Assembly (NCBI RefSeq): GCF_026745355.1
Contig: NC_079209.1
Span: forward strand, 31,344,944 to 31,408,943
From: Beta vulgaris subsp. vulgaris
Lineage: Eukaryota; Streptophyta; Magnoliopsida; Caryophyllales; Amaranthaceae
Direction: 5' to 3'
Length of the DNA: 64,000 nt
Numbering within the stretch: the first letter of the stretch is position 1; every line of letters begins with the position of its first letter. The notes under the pieces were generated by a model. That model had not been told where the DNA came from. It made no database searches and was given only the letters and a program-made list of their open reading frames with translations. Positions 33,554-45,654 of the stretch are shown one piece after another. The translations under genes and the position numbers were made by a program.

Positions 33554-36376
33554 TGTAACAGTCCAGATTTTTACCAACCAGCTTATAGAGGATTAAGCAC
33601 AGCGAAAGAGACTCTAGTCGAGATAACTCGTACTATTACCATCACACTCACCGAACTACATCGAAGAGTGTGGAAATCAATTCCCAATTCTATTCAATTG
33701 AAATTAACTATTACAACAAGAACTTGATTCTCAAACCCTGTTCTAAATAATTCCTATAGAAAATCTGGTAGATTTTCCTTTGAAAGTAGGACAACCTTAA
33801 AGCGGAAAGTTATTTAAACGTGTTCTTAGTTTCAATTTATAAATTACTCCAAATTCAACAACCTCAATGCATTCGTGGAGTAATAACCAACAGAAATCAG
33901 GAGTATTAGCTATCGACTCTTAAATACAAAATTATTTTTATAACTAATTTAATTGCTAACTAATACAACATCGAGCGTCCTCACTTTGATAACAACTATA
34001 ACACTGCTCTAGCTCGTATTAGCTTCAACTTGCAAAATATTAACATACGACTTCAACCTGAAACATTTAGGGAAACTGCCACCCACCAAGTGACATGCCA
34101 CAAAAATGACAAAACAACATACACACACACATCAACAAAGCTGAGTACTAAACTTGTAAATAAGCTTAACACATGCTTTGGTGGCTTTTACTTAAGAACT
34201 ACTCAACAATAAACATAGTCACACTGTCACAACATGCATCACATCAACTCCTGTTGACCACATACTTATTATATCTTTATATGATTATTTCTTTTCTATT
34301 ACACCATCATTCTAATAACAACAAATGCAACAAGGCAACTTCTAAGCAATCACAACGAAGACATATTTCATATATCTTTATTTAGTTAGTCTTCATATAT
34401 ATCACAGTTCCTTATCAGGAAACTAATTTTGCCAACTCCACTATAAATAATATTTGATTACCTTTAATCGATTTCTTATCAAATATCCGTTTAAATTTTC
34501 AACTATTATATCAATCATTTTCTTATACTTTATAAACAATTCCTTATCCAGGAATTCAATAACATGACATTCATTACGCGATTCCTTAAATACCCAAGTA
34601 TGATTCCTTATTAGGAATCCAACATCAAAACAACTTACCATGATATGATTCCTTATCGGGAATCCAATATCAAGATATGTTTCATATTTTGAGATAACTT
34701 TCTTTTATCTTGGGGGAGATAGAACACGACGAAGGAGCCAAAGCTTACACTCCGACGATGGAGTTCGTCATCAAACCATTCGCTTTACTTTTGGCCAATA
34801 ACCAGGACTAGTACGGAGTACATTTTTCTCTAATTTCATCAACCATCCATAGGTTTCGCATTACCTGATATATCTCCCGATTATCGCCCTACGGAGCAAT
34901 GGGAAGGTCTCCCTGTGGGGCCCCGAAGGTTCACAATCCATGGGGCACTATTCGTATCACCTCATCCGTCGACTCAGACGAGGCTACTTTCACCGTTAGA
35001 TCACCTTCCATTATTGTTCATAACTTACTCTAATAAATCTTAAACTCAAGTTTACATATCATCTCAATAACTCTTAACAACAATCTTTGAACAATAACCA
35101 ATTTTGAACACTTCTTCTTAGAGAATTATAGTCGATTAACATAATATCTTTACAAGTATTTCATAACAATACATATATACTTTTATATACAATCCAATTC
35201 CAATCATGAAACTTATAAACCACAACAGAAATAGATAATTATGCTCGCTAAACATCAATAACAATGACAGAAGGTCTCTCGGTTAGAATTAACTAACAAG
35301 AGTTACTAAACCACTTACACTCAACTCAAACTCTTGCATATGAATAGTTTATATTCTCTTACACTTTATGAATATCGATGTAGACTCATTTCAATAATAA
35401 TAATAATACCAATTATCAAACACCAACAATACTCGTCTCACTTAGAATTAACTAACGAAATTTAACTTCAACACCACACTCCAAGTTCATTAAGGAAAGG
35501 TTGAATAAAAGTAACTAAATATGGTCCATGTTTTACCATTAACTAAATTCTAATTAACATAATTAACAATGGGTCCATCTATGAACCTTCCCTTCCTTAT
35601 TTTGATACCATAGTGAGTAAGTTTCTGGCATTGGATCATCCTCAAAATTATAACCTTGCACCACATATCCCTTAATTACTTTCAGATTAAAGTCATAAGT
35701 TTTTATCTTGGTACACAACAAAATCACTCCACCAATGAATTCCTCAATTTATTTTCCTTTAAACTTTTTTATAGTTGGTGAAGGTCTTACATGTAATCTC
35801 ATGTCAACATACTGAGCATCACAATATCCCAAGTTGTAAAGACAAAGCGGAAGGATAAAGTGCCAATTAACAATAATCGTTATTCATATGTAGAGGGGGA
35901 AATTTAGTCAAAGGGAGCAGCAAAGGAAATAACTTTATGCTAAATAAAGTATAATAGAAGATATAAGATTCCAAGCAATGCAATTACCATGTTAATTACC
36001 AATTAACTAATCCCTCAATTTCGTAATGCGCTAATAAGCCCTAATTTATTCAATTCAATTCCACAATTACAGTTAAATGCACTTAAACTTACCTTCCAGA
36101 TTTGGACAATTGCGAAAAAGCCCTATTTTGGCAATGATAGGTCAAATGTTGTTGTGGTCTCTCACTCATTTTTTTTGTTCAAATGATGTGGTGATGAAGA
36201 TGGCAATGACAGCTTAGACAGAGAGAGAAAATGAAATGGGGAAAAGGAGATGGAGTTGGGTGAAAGTATTCAATAGCAGTAAAGATGAAGAAGTATGAAG
36301 AGTGAAATGAGTTCAAGCTGTTGGGGTAAATTCAAAATGGGAAACATAAAGTTTGCCGCACTGGATGGAAAACTTG
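33554..36376 (+). repeat. Probable truncated chromovirus (Tekay-like) LTR
   Basis: TGTAACAGTCCAGATTTTTACC-like starts are typical of Tekay/Del LTRs, and this one cuts the Tat-A antisense ORF at 33554. What follows is 2.8 kb of AT-rich sequence without a gene. It includes a GC-richer patch (GGGGCCCCGAAGGTTCAC at 34918-34935). The organisation recalls the solo LTR at 41122-44713. No TTACA end or TSD was found before LINE sequence begins near 36377, so it appears truncated. This is an inference from its start and composition. Confidence 0.5.
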
Positions 36377-36706
36377 ATTGATTATGATGGTTGGTGAAAC
36401 GATGGCTGGTGATGATTGTTGTGTGTGGTATGTGAACAAAAAATTCAAGCTTGATGTCTCAAAATATCTTGACACGCACTTAGTCTTCTACAACAAAGCC
36501 AGTTAGTATGGAGCTTGATTCCAATTTCTCCTTGGTTCTTTCTCTTTCACCTTCAAGTGAGTTGGTTGGCTCTAAACAACCAACCAATGGTGCATGCATG
36601 AAGATGATCTCTTATAATTGTAGGGGTCTTAACGAGCTTGCTTCCCCTCAAATTTCTTACTTAAATTGGCTCATTTATACTAATCAACCTATTTTCCTTT
36701 GTCTTA
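36377..36706 (+). pseudogene. LINE 5' fragment: start of endonuclease domain
   Basis: The sequence is a close copy of 45655-46044 read on the minus strand, e.g. AATTCAAGCTTGATGTCTC and AAGCCAGTTAGTATGGA. The frame from 36508 leads through MKMISYNCRGLNELASPQIS to NQPIFLCL, the N-terminal part of an L1-type apurinic endonuclease (MK-SWN-RGL). It is cut at 36706 by a CACTA-type end exactly after GTCTTA; in the other copy the sequence continues ATGAAATGAAAC. Confidence 0.8.
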
Positions 36707-36960
36707 CACTAGTAGAATAACTTTTTTATTGCTGGGGGGATATTGCTGTGATTTTTACCTATATGCAGCAATAATATATCACGTAAAAAGAATAGGAAAA
36801 ATAAAAATTAACTATATTGCTGCGGTTTCGGCCGCAAACCGCAGCAATATGGTTTCAACAAAAAATATTTTTAAAATATTTTGATCATTTGACCAAACAT
36901 ATTACTGCGGTTTCTGGCAAGAACTGGAGCAATACATTAAATTAATATTTAAAAAAATAT
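36704..36960 (+). mobile_element. CACTA-type terminus without visible partner
   Basis: CACTAGTAGAATAAC starts at 36707 after TTA (36704-36706), a possible 3-bp TSD. Facing copies of a TATTGCTGCGG/CCGCAGCAAT word follow, e.g. GCTGCGGTTTCGGCCGCAAA then CCGCAGCAATAT. This is the subterminal layout of a CACTA element. No matching ...CTAGTG end flanked by TTA was found further right, so the element is truncated or rearranged. Confidence 0.65.
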
Positions 36961-36984
36961 TTAGTCCTGTTGTTGATGTTGTTG

Positions 36985-39668
36985 TTGTTATTGTTGTTGA
37001 CCCTAATTACCAACCTGAGTATGACGCTTCAGATGATGATGATGGTTTGGGAGAATTAGGAAAACAAAAAGAGAGTAGTGAAAGTTCTAGTGATGATTTA
37101 TTAGATAAAGAACATATTTTGGCAGAAGAATTAGAGGGTACAAAAGGTGAAACAAGTGATGATGAATACAAGATAGCCACAGAAGGGGTGAAGGGAACGT
37201 GCTCTAAGTTGATAGCACTAACTTAACAGCTATAGAAGGAAGCAAAATAAGGTAAGCTAAGTGAGAACAAGTCCACTACCAGCTTGTTAACTCCAACAAA
37301 GAATAAATAGCTATAAATGAAGAGTGGGTTAGTGAGTATGAAGATAGTTAGGAAGACATACAAACTCCCGTAGATAGTGAATAAGAAGCTGAATTAGGGA
37401 TTACAAGGGGTGTGAGGAAAGCATCATTAGTGATAGACACATATTTTTCTATGTTCTATTAGAAAGTGGGGCAGTGGTTCCCTAGTAGGAAAGCTTTCCA
37501 AATAGTTGTAGCAAAGTTTTCAATACTTCAAGGTAGAAACTTAAGTGTAACCAGTGCAAATATGATAAGGCAATAACGAATGGAAGTAAGGTGTGCAGAT
37601 GGTTGTCAATTCAGGTTATATTTTGCTTGGGACTCAAGAAGGGCTACATTTACCGTTAGACAGTGGATAGTAAGCACACATGTGTGAGGAACATGAAAAA
37701 AAAACAATTTAAAGCATCATGGCTAGCTAAACAAATCCTTGATATTTTTAGGGCTAGGCCTCATTGGCCTACAAAGGAGCTAATTGAAAATATAAGAAGG
37801 GCCTACATAGTACTTGCAAGAAAGCCTATGCATACAAAGTTAAATATCATGCCCATAGGATGCTTAATGGTTTTATCCAAAACCACAACAATAAGGTGGA
37901 AAGGTATTAAGCAGCATTGAAAGCTGCTTCTCTAAATACTCACTTAGTTTTTTTTTTTTTATGGAGTGAGGAAAGGATGGTTGCAGGGGGTATAGAAAAA
38001 TCATATCTATGGTTGTTATTGGTGGGGATAACAATGATAAAATGTTCCCAATAGCTTGCGTGGTAGTAGAAAGGGAAAATAATATCTCTTAGGAATGGTT
38101 CCTCACGGAATTGCAATAATGTTTACGCCTTGACGATGGAACAAAAATTGTTTTGATTTCTGATGAGCATCATCTATGATTAATTGCTAATCTAATATTG
38201 AACTTTAGTGTGGTTTGTTTTTTATTTGACATTACAAATAACTCAAGTGTGTATTTAAATCCTTTCATTGTAGTCAATACTCTCTAGTGTAGCACATGTT
38301 CTCCCACAAGCTGAACACAGACATTGTGCAAGGCATATCTTTGCTCACTAGCACAAGTCTTACAAGGGAGAGAAGATGAAGATGGCTATTTGTAGAGCTG
38401 CCAAAGCATACAAGTGTAGCATATTATGAGGATGCATTCGAAAATATGAGTAAGACTACACCAGATGCAGTGGAGGCTTGGAAGTCATACGACCCACAAG
38501 TGTTTTGCAGAGCACTCATGAAAACTACCACAAAGGTAGATGTTATTTGTAACAACCTAGCATAAACATTTAACGAATACATAATTAAGGCTAGGGTGAA
38601 ACACTTGATTGACATGTTAGAAGACATAAAACTTCCTTAATGAAAAGGTTGGCAGCGAAAAGAGAACAAATGCAAAAAGGTAATTGGTAAGTTGCCCTAA
38701 AATTCAGGCTAGGTTAGACAAGGAAAAGGTTGAGGCTTCCCAATGTGATCCCATAACATCAACATTCTAAATCTTCCAAGTTAACTACTATATGGATTCT
38801 TTAACTGTAAATTTGAAGAAGCAGACACGTACTTGTAGAAAGTGGGATATGACTGGCATACCACGTTACATGATACTTCATGTATTTACTTGCTGCATAG
38901 AAATGCTGAAGATTTTGGCTATAGAAAGTAAAAATACATGAAAGCCTACTCCACCTACATTACTCCTTGTATTGGTCGGGGAAAGACATTGGCCTAAGGT
39001 GGATATGCCTATAAACCCTCCTCCTATAAAAATTGGGCCTAGAAGACCTACATTGAATAGGAGGAAAGACCCTCATGAAAATCCCAAATGACCAAGTAGG
39101 TTGACTAGGCATGGTATGGAAATGACATGTAGTATATGTCAAAAGAAAAGGCATAACAAAACACGTCCTAAGAGGGATATAGTACTTCTAACTACTACCC
39201 AACCAATGGTTGCTGCACCAAAAAAGGGTTCATGAGGGCAAGAAAGGATGGTAGCCCATCAAGGTTAAGAGAGGAAGCGCCCGAGGAAGGAGATGCACCC
39301 AATAAGAGACAAAGGAGCTCCACTAAAACATCATCATTATCAACTTGCCTCCAAACTCCACACCACTCAACTACTACATAACCTATTAGGATAGGAAGAC
39401 GAAGTAGGATTGCAAAGGGTGAAGGCAGCATAAGTGAGAGGGGCATCAGTTTAGGTGCCACATCACAAAGTAGTAGTGACGGAGATAAGAGAAGGGGCAA
39501 AGGTAGAGGCATGGGAGGAATGTATTCTAGATCCAAAGTAAGTCAGTGAATATTTTTTAAATAATTAAATATGTTTAATTTGGAAAAATAGATGATTTAT
39601 ATACCTTTTTTTTACCATTTCAGGTTCCTCAAGAAGTTGGAGTTTTGATACCATTAGCACATAATTGA
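36985..39668 (+). pseudogene. MULE (MuDR-type) transposase, decayed
   Basis: The N-terminal acidic region (YQPEYDASDDDDGLGELGK-like) is near 37005-37070. The DNA-binding part has KVGQWFPSRKAFQIVVAKFS near 37465 and VRCADGCQFRLYFAWDSRRA near 37590. The DDE core has VVIGGDNNDKMFPIACVVVE near 38010 and EWFLTELQ, then TKIVLISDEH near 38150. The SWIM-type zinc region is CRKWDMTGIPR near 38830. The C terminus has KIGPRRPTLNRRKDPHE and MTCSICQKKRHNK near 39030-39150. A clear intron (GTAAGT...CAG, 39538-39623) joins SRSK to VPQEVGVLIPLAHN and a stop at 39666-39668. Mutator transposase moves elements with long TIRs. Many in-frame stops make this copy dead. No TIRs were identified. Confidence 0.85.
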
Positions 39669-39895
39669 TAGGAAGATAAAAGAAGCAACCTAGTTTTTTA
39701 TTTGGATGCCTGATGTAGTTGCTTAGAATATTGAAGCTGTGCTTTGTTGATAGTTATTGGTATCTTTTCATTATAATTTTGTTCATGACACTCATTTTGT
39801 TCAAATGATGGTTACGTGATAAACCTCATTTTATTAAACTTATGGTTATGTAATGAAAGTAAGTTTATTAACATTGGTTACGTAATCTAACTAAA
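39669..39895. other. MULE 3' flank, no gene
   Basis: AT-rich bases with a repeated ATGGTTA(T/C)GT(A/G)A word near 39808-39852. They lie between the MULE stop and the point where LINE reverse-transcriptase wording becomes readable on the minus strand. Confidence 0.4.
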
Positions 39896-41121
39896 TAGTG
39901 TGGATTTTAAAAACCCTTGAGGTGATACCATCGGGACATAGGGTAGTACTAGTTTTCATATTGAAGAAATGGTTTTTGATCTCCGATGTAGTAGTAGGGA
40001 TTGAGAGAAGATTATCACATTAAGCATGTGATAATCATAGTAGATCCAACTCATTGAGTATATAATGATATAACCATCTTCTGCTTGACTGGAATCAGGG
40101 AAGAAGATATGTTGAAGGAAGTCTACGACCAAATTCATCATACACATTGATTTAGAAATCCAATCATCAAAACCATTTGGAAGAGCTGTAAGATGTTTTT
40201 TTTTTACCTAATATTTACTCTTTTATAACATATTTTAGTTGAACTATCTCCATAATGTAGCCAAATGTCCTTCATTCGTTACCTCCAGTATGAATAGGCA
40301 AGAATAGTAACATTTAAAGAGCTAAGGTAAGTGGAACCTTGGTTCAAGTCCAATATGTTGCCAGAATCAGACAAGGTAGTTGTAATAGATTTTCAGCCGA
40401 TATTACTAGATTCTTTGTGATTCAGGCACCAGTTTTAGTAGCACATGGCACATCGATCTTGGCCGATTTGGTGGAGAAGACAAAGCTTGGGTTACCCACA
40501 ACATGAAACTTCCATGTATTTTAGATAAGGGGAAAAACTGGAGCTAAAGGCAAAAACAAATTTTAGAGTTGATATGGTATACTTTATAAGGCGGAAGGTG
40601 TAGTATTTGAAAAGATAATTGTGGCATGAACATAGCATGTAATGGGATGATTAGTAATAAAGCAACTAAGGAATCAAATCAACCATGAATCTAACATGTT
40701 GCCTTGATCTAGCCTTTCATGGATTATCAATGAAAAGAGGTGCTTATTAGCGCAAGTAAATTAAGGTCCAATATAAGGTATATTGAGTATCATAACATCA
40801 ATTTTCTAGTTCATAAAGCTTTGTCAACCTTTAATGAAAGGGGAATAACCCAATTTATCCTCAAACTTGTCCAATTGATTGAATTCACATACAATCACAA
40901 AACCTTCTAGCAAAGAGAAAATCGTTCTTAATTGATTCCAAATTAATTGCCTATGTTGAGGAAGAGAGGCAACATACACGAAGATAACATTCCATTCCTT
41001 ACTCGTGACATTAATGATCTTACACAAAAATGATGTATGTAGATATAAAAGTACAAGTAATAGAAAGAGTAGACCAACATATAACAAGTAAACCTCCTTT
41101 AGACCTTAAGACATCACTGCT
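39896..41121 (-). pseudogene. LINE-A segment 3: endonuclease C-terminal half to RT start
   Basis: Read from 41121 on the minus strand: SSDVLRSKGGLLVICW, then VYVASLPQHRQLIWNQLRTI, VIVCEFNQLDKFEDKLGYSP (the GDFN endonuclease motif with G changed to E), FIKG, then HERLDQGNMLDSWL, the linker SITTTLSDSGN, MKDIWLHYGDSSTK, ALPNGFDDWISKS and VDFLQHIFFPDSSQ. Last comes SEIKNHFFNMK with LCPDGITSRVFKIH, the start of RT (PGPDG changed to LCPDG). The reading then stops near 39900. Frames shift several times. It continues LINE-A from 45655-46044, interrupted by the Stowaway MITE and the solo LTR. Confidence 0.8.
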
Positions 41122-44100
41122 TGTAACAGCCCCCTTCATAACCGACCTTAAATTAATTAAAAACTATAATTTCTAGCATTAGCGGAAGCTAAAATTATAA
41201 TCAACGATACGGAGGCTGTCACTTGCGGGAGTCAACCCATTAATAAGGCTGAATTGACTCTACGAGCTAATCTTAAAAGAACATTCATCACACCAAAAGA
41301 TAAGTTAGTTTTTACAGGCCCAAAGTAATATCATAATATACTTTCAAATATTCATCATATAAACAGAGTTGTAGTTGCAAAATATGATCATGTTCAAACT
41401 TGATTCCCCTATGATTGTTGAGACATGACTTCACAACAGCCTTCCATCAGCCTACCTTAGCTTGCTATTTCCTGCACAAAAGTCTGCCCCCACCAGGACA
41501 GGTTCACAGAACAAGATCAGCTTACGCTGGTACACATATCAACTCAAAAGCTAATTATGGTGGCTAAAAATAAGAAGTATTCACACTCCAAGATTTCTTT
41601 TGCAAATAAATGTTTTTGAAACACCACATATTAATAATCTACACATTCCAAATGTTCACAAGTTAATCACAGATTTCTCAATACAACACAAGGTTAAAAC
41701 GGTTTTCTAGTAATGTGTAAGAAGAAGAGATCACACAGTGAGGTGCATCAAGATGCAACCTCGACACAGTTCGGAGTTAAACTCCTACTATTTACTCGCT
41801 TGCAAGCTTTTATAGGACATGTCCTCACACATATACACACATTCCTCTTCTATACGCAAAAAGAATTCAAAACTATTTATCACAATTTCGAAACAAGTCA
41901 CCAATGTTCTGTGATTGAAAGAAAACTATTTATTACTTCAATAGGAATGAGTGAGGGTAGTTATGACAGTAGCTAAATGATAATTTGAGGTGCAACAAGA
42001 CTTATCAAAATCAATGCTTGATCATACAATCCATCTAGTAAAGAACTTGAGTTATCTTAAGTAAAAAGGATGTTTTAGATTCCGGAAACAAAGATGTACT
42101 TAGCTTGAATTCCAATTTGAACATTAAAATTAATAATAGGAGTTCTTCAACCTTAAACCTACTGGAAATTCCATCAATTCTAAAGGAAATTTATTTACCC
42201 AAATTCTCAAACGAAACTAACATACGTTTGTTTCTAAAAATGCGGTTTTTAAAGTGTAATACTCATACTTTGGCGTGTCATTGAATAAGAGAAAACTTTA
42301 AACAAGTTTAAATACTAAAATACAGTAGCTTAGTGATAAGAACCTTTGGTATACTTCCTCAAAACTTCCACTTATCATTTACTAAACATAATCTCATAAA
42401 AACATTGAAAATCAAGGTAGTTTAGTCACCCTTTTAATGTAAAAATCAATTATCAAACAAGAATTGTCTTTTTAACCATGAATACTTATACTTGAAACCT
42501 CTTAATCATCAACTAACCTACTGTATCATCAACCAATATCATTCCAAAATACTTCAAATTCCAATCACACACAAAATTTCATGAAAACATCAAAAATCAC
42601 ATAATTAGTTCTAGTGTAGTGAAAGAACATAATTTTCACTTGATTTATAAACATGCAATGATTAATTAATATCTAATACTAATATAAAGTATATACTAAT
42701 CACCTAAAACCCAGAAAAACATCCTTAAAATTGTTCTCAATAAGTTTCCCAAATTTTGTATATAACTAGGATTCCAAAGGGGTTGTTTTATGTGTACCTT
42801 CACTTCCAATAGCAATAACTCGACTTATCCTTCTCCTCAAGGGATGATTATTTCTTCTTTTTGTTCCTAAAACACAAAGGAACATTCACACAAAATTTCA
42901 TAAGAAAATTCCTAAAGGAAGTACCTTAATTCAACCCAAACATTCACTATACTTACTGTTTCTTTGGTTGAAGAAAATGACCTTGCTTCTTGAACTTCGT
43001 AACCCTTAAAGCTCAAAACTTTACCTTCCCAGAATGCACCTTTATGTATAGAATATGAATTAGGCTTTGCATGCAAAGTTTTATAGAGAAAAAATGAAGA
43101 AATCGAAGAAGAAGCCAAGCCCTGCAAGTACCGCAGGACTGGCGAGTGAGAGAGAAAGAAATGTGTAATTCTGGGCAGCAAGTTTCTTTTAGGAAAAATT
43201 GATTTTATAAGTCCCAATTATGGACGCCCTGATAAAAACAGTCCCAACTTCAATTTATTATTGTTCAGTCCCAACTTTTGGGGGTATTTTACAATAACGG
43301 TCTCAGCAGGTTTCTAACCTGCTGTAGCAAGTAAACTTGCCAAAAAAAACCCCCACCCCCTAACAACCCCAGCCCACCACCCCACCCAGCCCACCACCCC
43401 ACCACCAAACTGACCCTACCAGCCCCACCAGGCCCACCAGCCCCCTCCCCGAAACCACCAACACCAACCACCAGCTCCCTCCTCGCAGCCCCCACCCCCC
43501 GCAGTCCCCTCCCCTGCAACTGCCGCACCCACCGCCCGCATCCCCTGCAACTGCCGCAGCATCCCCTCCCCTCCCCTTCCTCTGCAACCGTCGCACAACC
43601 CCCCCTCCCCTCCCCTTCCCCCGCAAACGCCGCTGCAACGGCGACGAGGCGAACATTGAGAGGAGGTGACGACTCGACGGGGCTGAGTGAGAAGAGATGA
43701 AGACCGACGACTCGACGGGGGCTGGGTGCGCGAAGGGACAGGGAGGGGAGGGGGGTTGCGCGACTAGCGAGGAAGGGGAGGGGGGCGACGTGACTGGCGG
43801 GGAAGGGCAGGGGGCGGTGCGATTGGCGGGGAGGGGGAGGGGGGCTGGGTGTTGGGGCTGGGGTTGTTGGGGGTGGTGGGTTAGGGGAGAGAGGGGGGTT
43901 GGAGTAGGGGAGGGGAGGTGGCAAGGGATGGGGAAGGGGAGGTGGCAAGGGTGGGGTTAGAGCATGGGAGGGGAGGTGACCTCTTAAACAGGTTACTGGT
44001 GAACCTGGACCGTTATTGTAAAATACCTCCAAAAGTTGGGACTGAACAATAATAAATTGAAGTTGGGACTGTTTTTATCAGGGCGCCCATAGTTGGGACT

Positions 44101-44713
44101 GATAAAATCAATTTTTCCTTTCTTTTATGTTCTTGTGATGAAATTTTTATGTAGTGTTGGTATACATGTGAACTAAGTGTGGGTATCTTTGTATTTCGTG
44201 AATTACTCTTCAATAAGTCAAATGAGGTCTTTGTTCCTACTTGATCCTTTGCAGGAATTTCTGCTCTTCTTTTTGTACTATCCTAATCCTAAATTTTTAT
44301 ATTACATTACCTTCGAGTGGACCCACTTCTCACAAGATGATTATTCCTCCAATTATCCTTAATATATATTTTTTTGACTTACTTAAGCCCATTTATTAAA
44401 GGAACTCCAAAGTCCATTCTATTAAGCATAACCATTAATTTGCTTAATAGTTGAAACATAATTTCTATCTTCCAATAGTTCTCAATTTCCATAATTCAAC
44501 TTCTTAAAATAATATATCGATCCTAAATGTTCTCATGTAACTAATGATATTATTATCTTTATATAATTTCTTCTAAGCACTAATTACACACAAGCACAAC
44601 TTATTTTTACATATAACTTATCATACGTACTATCTACGTACGATCACATTTAAATTCCACGACTTAGGTTACTTAATCATATACTAATCCCTCATTATTT
44701 ACCGGTTGTTACA
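41122..44713 (+). repeat. Solo LTR of a Tekay-like gypsy element
   Basis: It starts TGTAACAGCCCCCTTC and ends ACCGGTTGTTACA, flanked by perfect 5-bp target duplications CTGCT (41117-41121 and 44714-44718). No internal region exists, so the element collapsed to one LTR by recombination. Net LTR length without the Pack-MULE-like insertion is about 2.66 kb. I see no gene in it; frames such as 41713-41976 and 42912-43217 show no domain. Confidence 0.92.
43192..44118. mobile_element. Mutator-like non-autonomous element with GC-rich core (Pack-MULE-like)
   Basis: The ends GGAAAAATTGATTTTAT and ATAAAATCAATTTTTCC are flanked by the perfect 9-bp TSD TTTCTTTTA (43183-43191 and 44119-44127). The inverted arms are about 120 bases with GTCCCAACTT words, and the left arm shows AAAACAGTCCCAACTTCAAT. 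The core (about 43340-43980) is very GC-rich, unlike the AT-rich surroundings. Open frames run on both strands; the minus one (44032-43289, 247 residues) is rich in Pro, Arg and Gly. A 9-bp TSD and GC-rich captured-looking filler fit Pack-MULEs. The source of the filler is unknown. Confidence 0.85.
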
Positions 44714-44719
44714 CTGCTA

Positions 44720-45652
44720 CTCCCGCCGTCCCAGAATACTCTTGACACTTATCAAGGCACGTAGTTTTAGATGATAAGTTGTTGTTTGATTATCAATTGT
44801 TATTTTATTGAAAAGTAGATGTGATAGGAGTTTTTTTTTTTGCAATTCAAAGTATTTATTGATAACCAAAAAAATAATTACACATACATCACCAAGGCAA
44901 CAGGCTGCTTGATACTACAACCCAACCCCTGGGACAGAACCATACAACTAGATCACTTAATCAGCTTATCCCTTGCTTGCTTGCTACACCTACAAGACAC
45001 TCTAAAAATAATGTCCTTAAAAAACAATGTTATGACTCATTAATGTATGATTAAAAACCTTGTTGTTCCTCTGCATCCAGACTGCATACAAGCTCTCTGT
45101 ATAAAGCATCACAAATATTTTATCCTTGGTTTTTTTTACTTCTGGCTTTCTTCATAGCTATCAACTACTCTTCTTTTGCATCTGCATGGGGCTGCCAGTT
45201 GATATACTCCAGCACATTCTTCCATATCTCTTTACTGTAACTACAACTGAAGACAAGATGTTGAGTAGTTCCAGGTTCCTGACCACACACCCTACATAGA
45301 GGGCTAACATTTCTATCCCAATGATGCAAACTAGTTGTAGTAGTGAGCCTGTTTAGCAAGTTGAGCCATAAAATAAAGATACTCTTTGGAGTAGCTTTGT
45401 TATTGCGATGTGATAGGAGTGAGTAGTTAGTAAAAGTAGTATTATTTTATTTTAAGGAGAGACAATGTGGCCATAGAGTTGGTAGTTAATAAGAGTGCTA
45501 TTATTTTATTTGGAAGAGAGAGTGTATAGGCCAATAGTTACAATGTAGAATGATTAAAATAATAGTGGGTCATATCCCAAAATAGAAGTGTGAAGAGTAT
45601 TCAAGGACATATAAAAAAGAAAAGTGTAAAGAGTATTTTGAGACGGATGGAG
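44720..45652. mobile_element. Stowaway (Tc1/mariner) MITE, interrupted
   Basis: The left end CTCCCGCCGTCCCAGAATAC and right end TATTTTGAGACGGATGGAG are the Stowaway TIRs. TA dinucleotides flank it at 44718-44719 and 45653-45654. A LINE fragment (44831-45406 plus one TSD copy) sits inside; without it the MITE is about 344 bp. It is inserted in LINE-A. Confidence 0.9.
44831..45406 (-). pseudogene. 5'-truncated LINE: zinc-binding C terminus and poly(A)
   Basis: The element reads on the minus strand and ends in a poly(A) tail (the T run at 44831-44841). The target duplication GATGTGATAGGAG occurs at 44818-44830 and 45407-45419, a perfect 13 bp. The frame 45359-45165 gives NRLTTTTSLHHWDRNVSPLC, then VCGQEPGTTQHLVFSCSYSK and IWKNVL, the zf-RVT domain at the C terminus of plant LINE ORF2. 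Severe 5' truncation is normal for LINE insertion by target-primed reverse transcription. Confidence 0.93.
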
Positions 45653-45654
45653 TA

